NCBI GenBank assembly: GCA_016098155.1
Contig: JAAAJB010000611.1
Location: 1 to 20,543, forward strand
Length of the DNA: 20,543 nt
Source of the DNA: Actinomortierella ambigua
Taxonomy: Eukaryota; Mortierellomycota; Mortierellomycetes; Mortierellales; Mortierellaceae
Direction of reading: 5' to 3'
Below the pieces are notes generated by a model. That model had not been told where the DNA came from, searched no databases, and saw nothing but the letters and a program-made list of their open reading frames with translations. Each line of letters opens with the position of its first letter. Position 1 is the stretch's first letter. Both the position numbers and the translations under genes were made by a program. This document shows positions 19,444 through 20,543 of this stretch, piece after piece.

Positions 19444-20471
19444 CTACCATGTGTCGCCGGATGCATCGTTGCTGTCGTTGAAGCCCTGGTCGAGCATCAC
19501 TGATACATCATCACCAAGGCCCTCGAGTGTGAGTGTCGTGGGGTCGTCCGGGTGTATGGGTCGCGGTTCGACGGATCGCTTGTTGGCGCCGTGGCGGGTA
19601 GCAAAGAACCTGAAGATGGGATCCATGGCCTCAATCACCGTGTGGTCAAACTCTATCGTTCCTGTCGAGAAGAAGTTGCAGCCTTGAGGCCTCATGTACG
19701 TGGTCTTGCCTCGCTCTTCTGGGCTGGACATGACATACCCGACCACGTTCTAAAACGCAGTTGACCACGATTCAACGAGAAGGAATATGAATAGTTCAGC
19801 TATCCCCTGTCACGACAATGCATATGAGGTTCAATAACTACTCTTTCTCTCCTTCTTTCCCACTTCCATATCACATTACCTGCCGGACCCAGGCTGGGAA
19901 CCCGTCCACGTTGTATCCCAGAACGGTGTGCGACGACTCGATACAGGCGCACGCCGAGACGCGGTCTTTCCAAGTGTCGACTTTTTATGTGGAAGGAGAC
20001 GGGCAAAATAAACAAGGTTGGTCTCGGATTTCATGAAACCTTTCCTCAGTCTTAGGACACGAGGCTCAAAAGACCTGAAAGAAAAAAACTTACACTGCTC
20101 ACTGATGCTGTTGAGCAAGGCGTGGCACCCATACTGGTGGCCAATGAAGAAGATTTCATTCGATTTTGCGCGCGACACAACGTGCTTGAGGACATACGCA
20201 ACATGCTTTTCAGGCGACTCTATGCCAGGGATAATCGCCAACTCACCAGAAGGTGGGCAATGTATCTAAAAGCCAGGGATAGGGAACGGAGTATGTCAGG
20301 ATAAAACGAATCCAATGAACACAGACCACCTGTTCATGGTTCTCAGCTTGAGCTTGCGCTATTGGTTACCGTAGCCATGCCGTTGTACCAAAAGTGCATG
20401 TTTGGGTTCGTGATGATCACGCCGTAGCCCTGGGCACGAGCGCAGCGGATTGTCGCCAGAACCGAGCCTTG
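19444..20471 (-). CDS. FAM172/Arb2-domain protein, 3' part (5' end outside window)
   Basis: Four exons are visible on the reverse strand: 20471-20370, 20265-20094, 19980-19880 and 19749-19444 (phases 0, 1, 0), giving 226 C-terminal residues. Family landmarks in order are GSVLATIRCARAQGYGVIIT with NPN, IPGIESPEKHVAYVL, NEIFFIGHQYGCHALL, RVSACACIESSH and CNFFSTGTIEFDHTVIE, an alpha/beta-hydrolase-like Arb2 fold. Fission yeast Arb2 works with Argonaute in siRNA loading and heterochromatin, and animal FAM172A links Ago2 to splicing. The SPExHV and GTxEHE-like motifs point to the stand-alone FAM172 type rather than the Arb2 tail of Hda1 deacetylases, but without the N-terminus this is not certain. 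The nucleophile elbow reads GHQYG instead of GxSxG. The third exon's acceptor (AAAAAG) lacks a pyrimidine tract. Translation begins in the missing upstream exons. Confidence 0.85.
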
Positions 20472-20488
20472 CTGAAATGTCGAGAGAG

Positions 20489-20491
<3 letters not shown>

Positions 20492-20543
<52 letters not shown>
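20492..20543. repeat. (GA)26 microsatellite at the window edge
   Basis: Twenty-six uninterrupted GA units run to the last base. On the strand of the Arb2 gene this is a (CT)n polypyrimidine tract just upstream of the ACATTTCAG acceptor of the first visible exon, so it lies in that gene's intron. The sequence ending inside it is compatible with an assembly break at an unresolvable repeat. Confidence 0.95.

Noticed and set aside
1..20543. Search for tRNA, rRNA, CRISPR arrays, transposon ends or viral remnants.
   Set aside because: I saw no tRNA T-loop with matching stems, no spaced direct repeats, no transposase or reverse transcriptase motifs and no paired terminal repeats; all repeats found are simple microsatellites or the short 19-bp array.

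Overview
This is a nuclear segment of a fungal genome. The genes have many short introns with GTAAGT/GTATGT/GTACGT-like donors, CAG/TAG acceptors and CTAAC-type branch sites. Codons strongly favour C/G in the third position, most of all in the haem biosynthesis gene, and intergenic DNA and introns carry many GA/CT microsatellites and homopolymers. There is no bacterial signature: no operons and no ribosome binding sites. The protein set (mitochondrial ALA synthase with Cys-Pro motifs, Tsr4, an Sds23/Moc1-type CBS protein, a FAM172/Arb2-type protein, an F-box protein with a PP2-like domain) fits an early-diverging fungus. My best guess is Mortierellomycota/Mucoromycota, but this is inference.

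Layout. 1-77 (+): tail end of an unidentified gene. 446-3534 (-): five-exon gene for an 893-residue protein with CBS-like segments, a membrane anchor and a long low-complexity C-terminal part. 4019-5904 (+), divergent from it: four-exon F-box/PP2-like protein with polyglutamine and a hydrophobic tail. 6406-9148 (+): six-exon TSR4/PDCD2 ribosome-biogenesis factor. 10245-12371 (+): two-exon 5-aminolevulinate synthase (HEM1), preceded by a 1.1 kb repeat-rich upstream region. 13018-15038 (-): five-exon low-complexity protein, unrecognised. 15180-16800 (-): FKBP-TPR peptidyl-prolyl isomerase, including a 5-nt microexon. 16979-19136 (-): eight-exon Sds23/Moc1-like four-CBS protein. 19444-20471 (-): 3' part of a FAM172/Arb2-domain gene whose 5' end lies beyond a (GA)26 microsatellite at the window edge.

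Most genes here are ordinary single-copy housekeeping genes with no shared pathway. HEM1 makes the first haem precursor in mitochondria, TSR4 chaperones ribosomal protein uS5 (Rps2), FKBP-TPR is a folding helper, and Sds23 restrains PP2A-type phosphatases. The only obvious regulatory pairing is the 484-bp head-to-head interval between the CBS-like gene and the F-box gene. I rebuilt all exon structures by eye from splice signals and reading-phase continuity. Every junction listed keeps frame and, where the family is known, restores the conserved sequence. I found no mobile element, CRISPR array, rRNA or tRNA, and no convincing novel multi-gene system. The more unusual items are the microexon, the tail-anchored F-box/PP2 protein, the Arb2 protein with a substituted nucleophile elbow, and a perfect 3 x 19-bp repeat carrying octamer-like ATTTGCAT.
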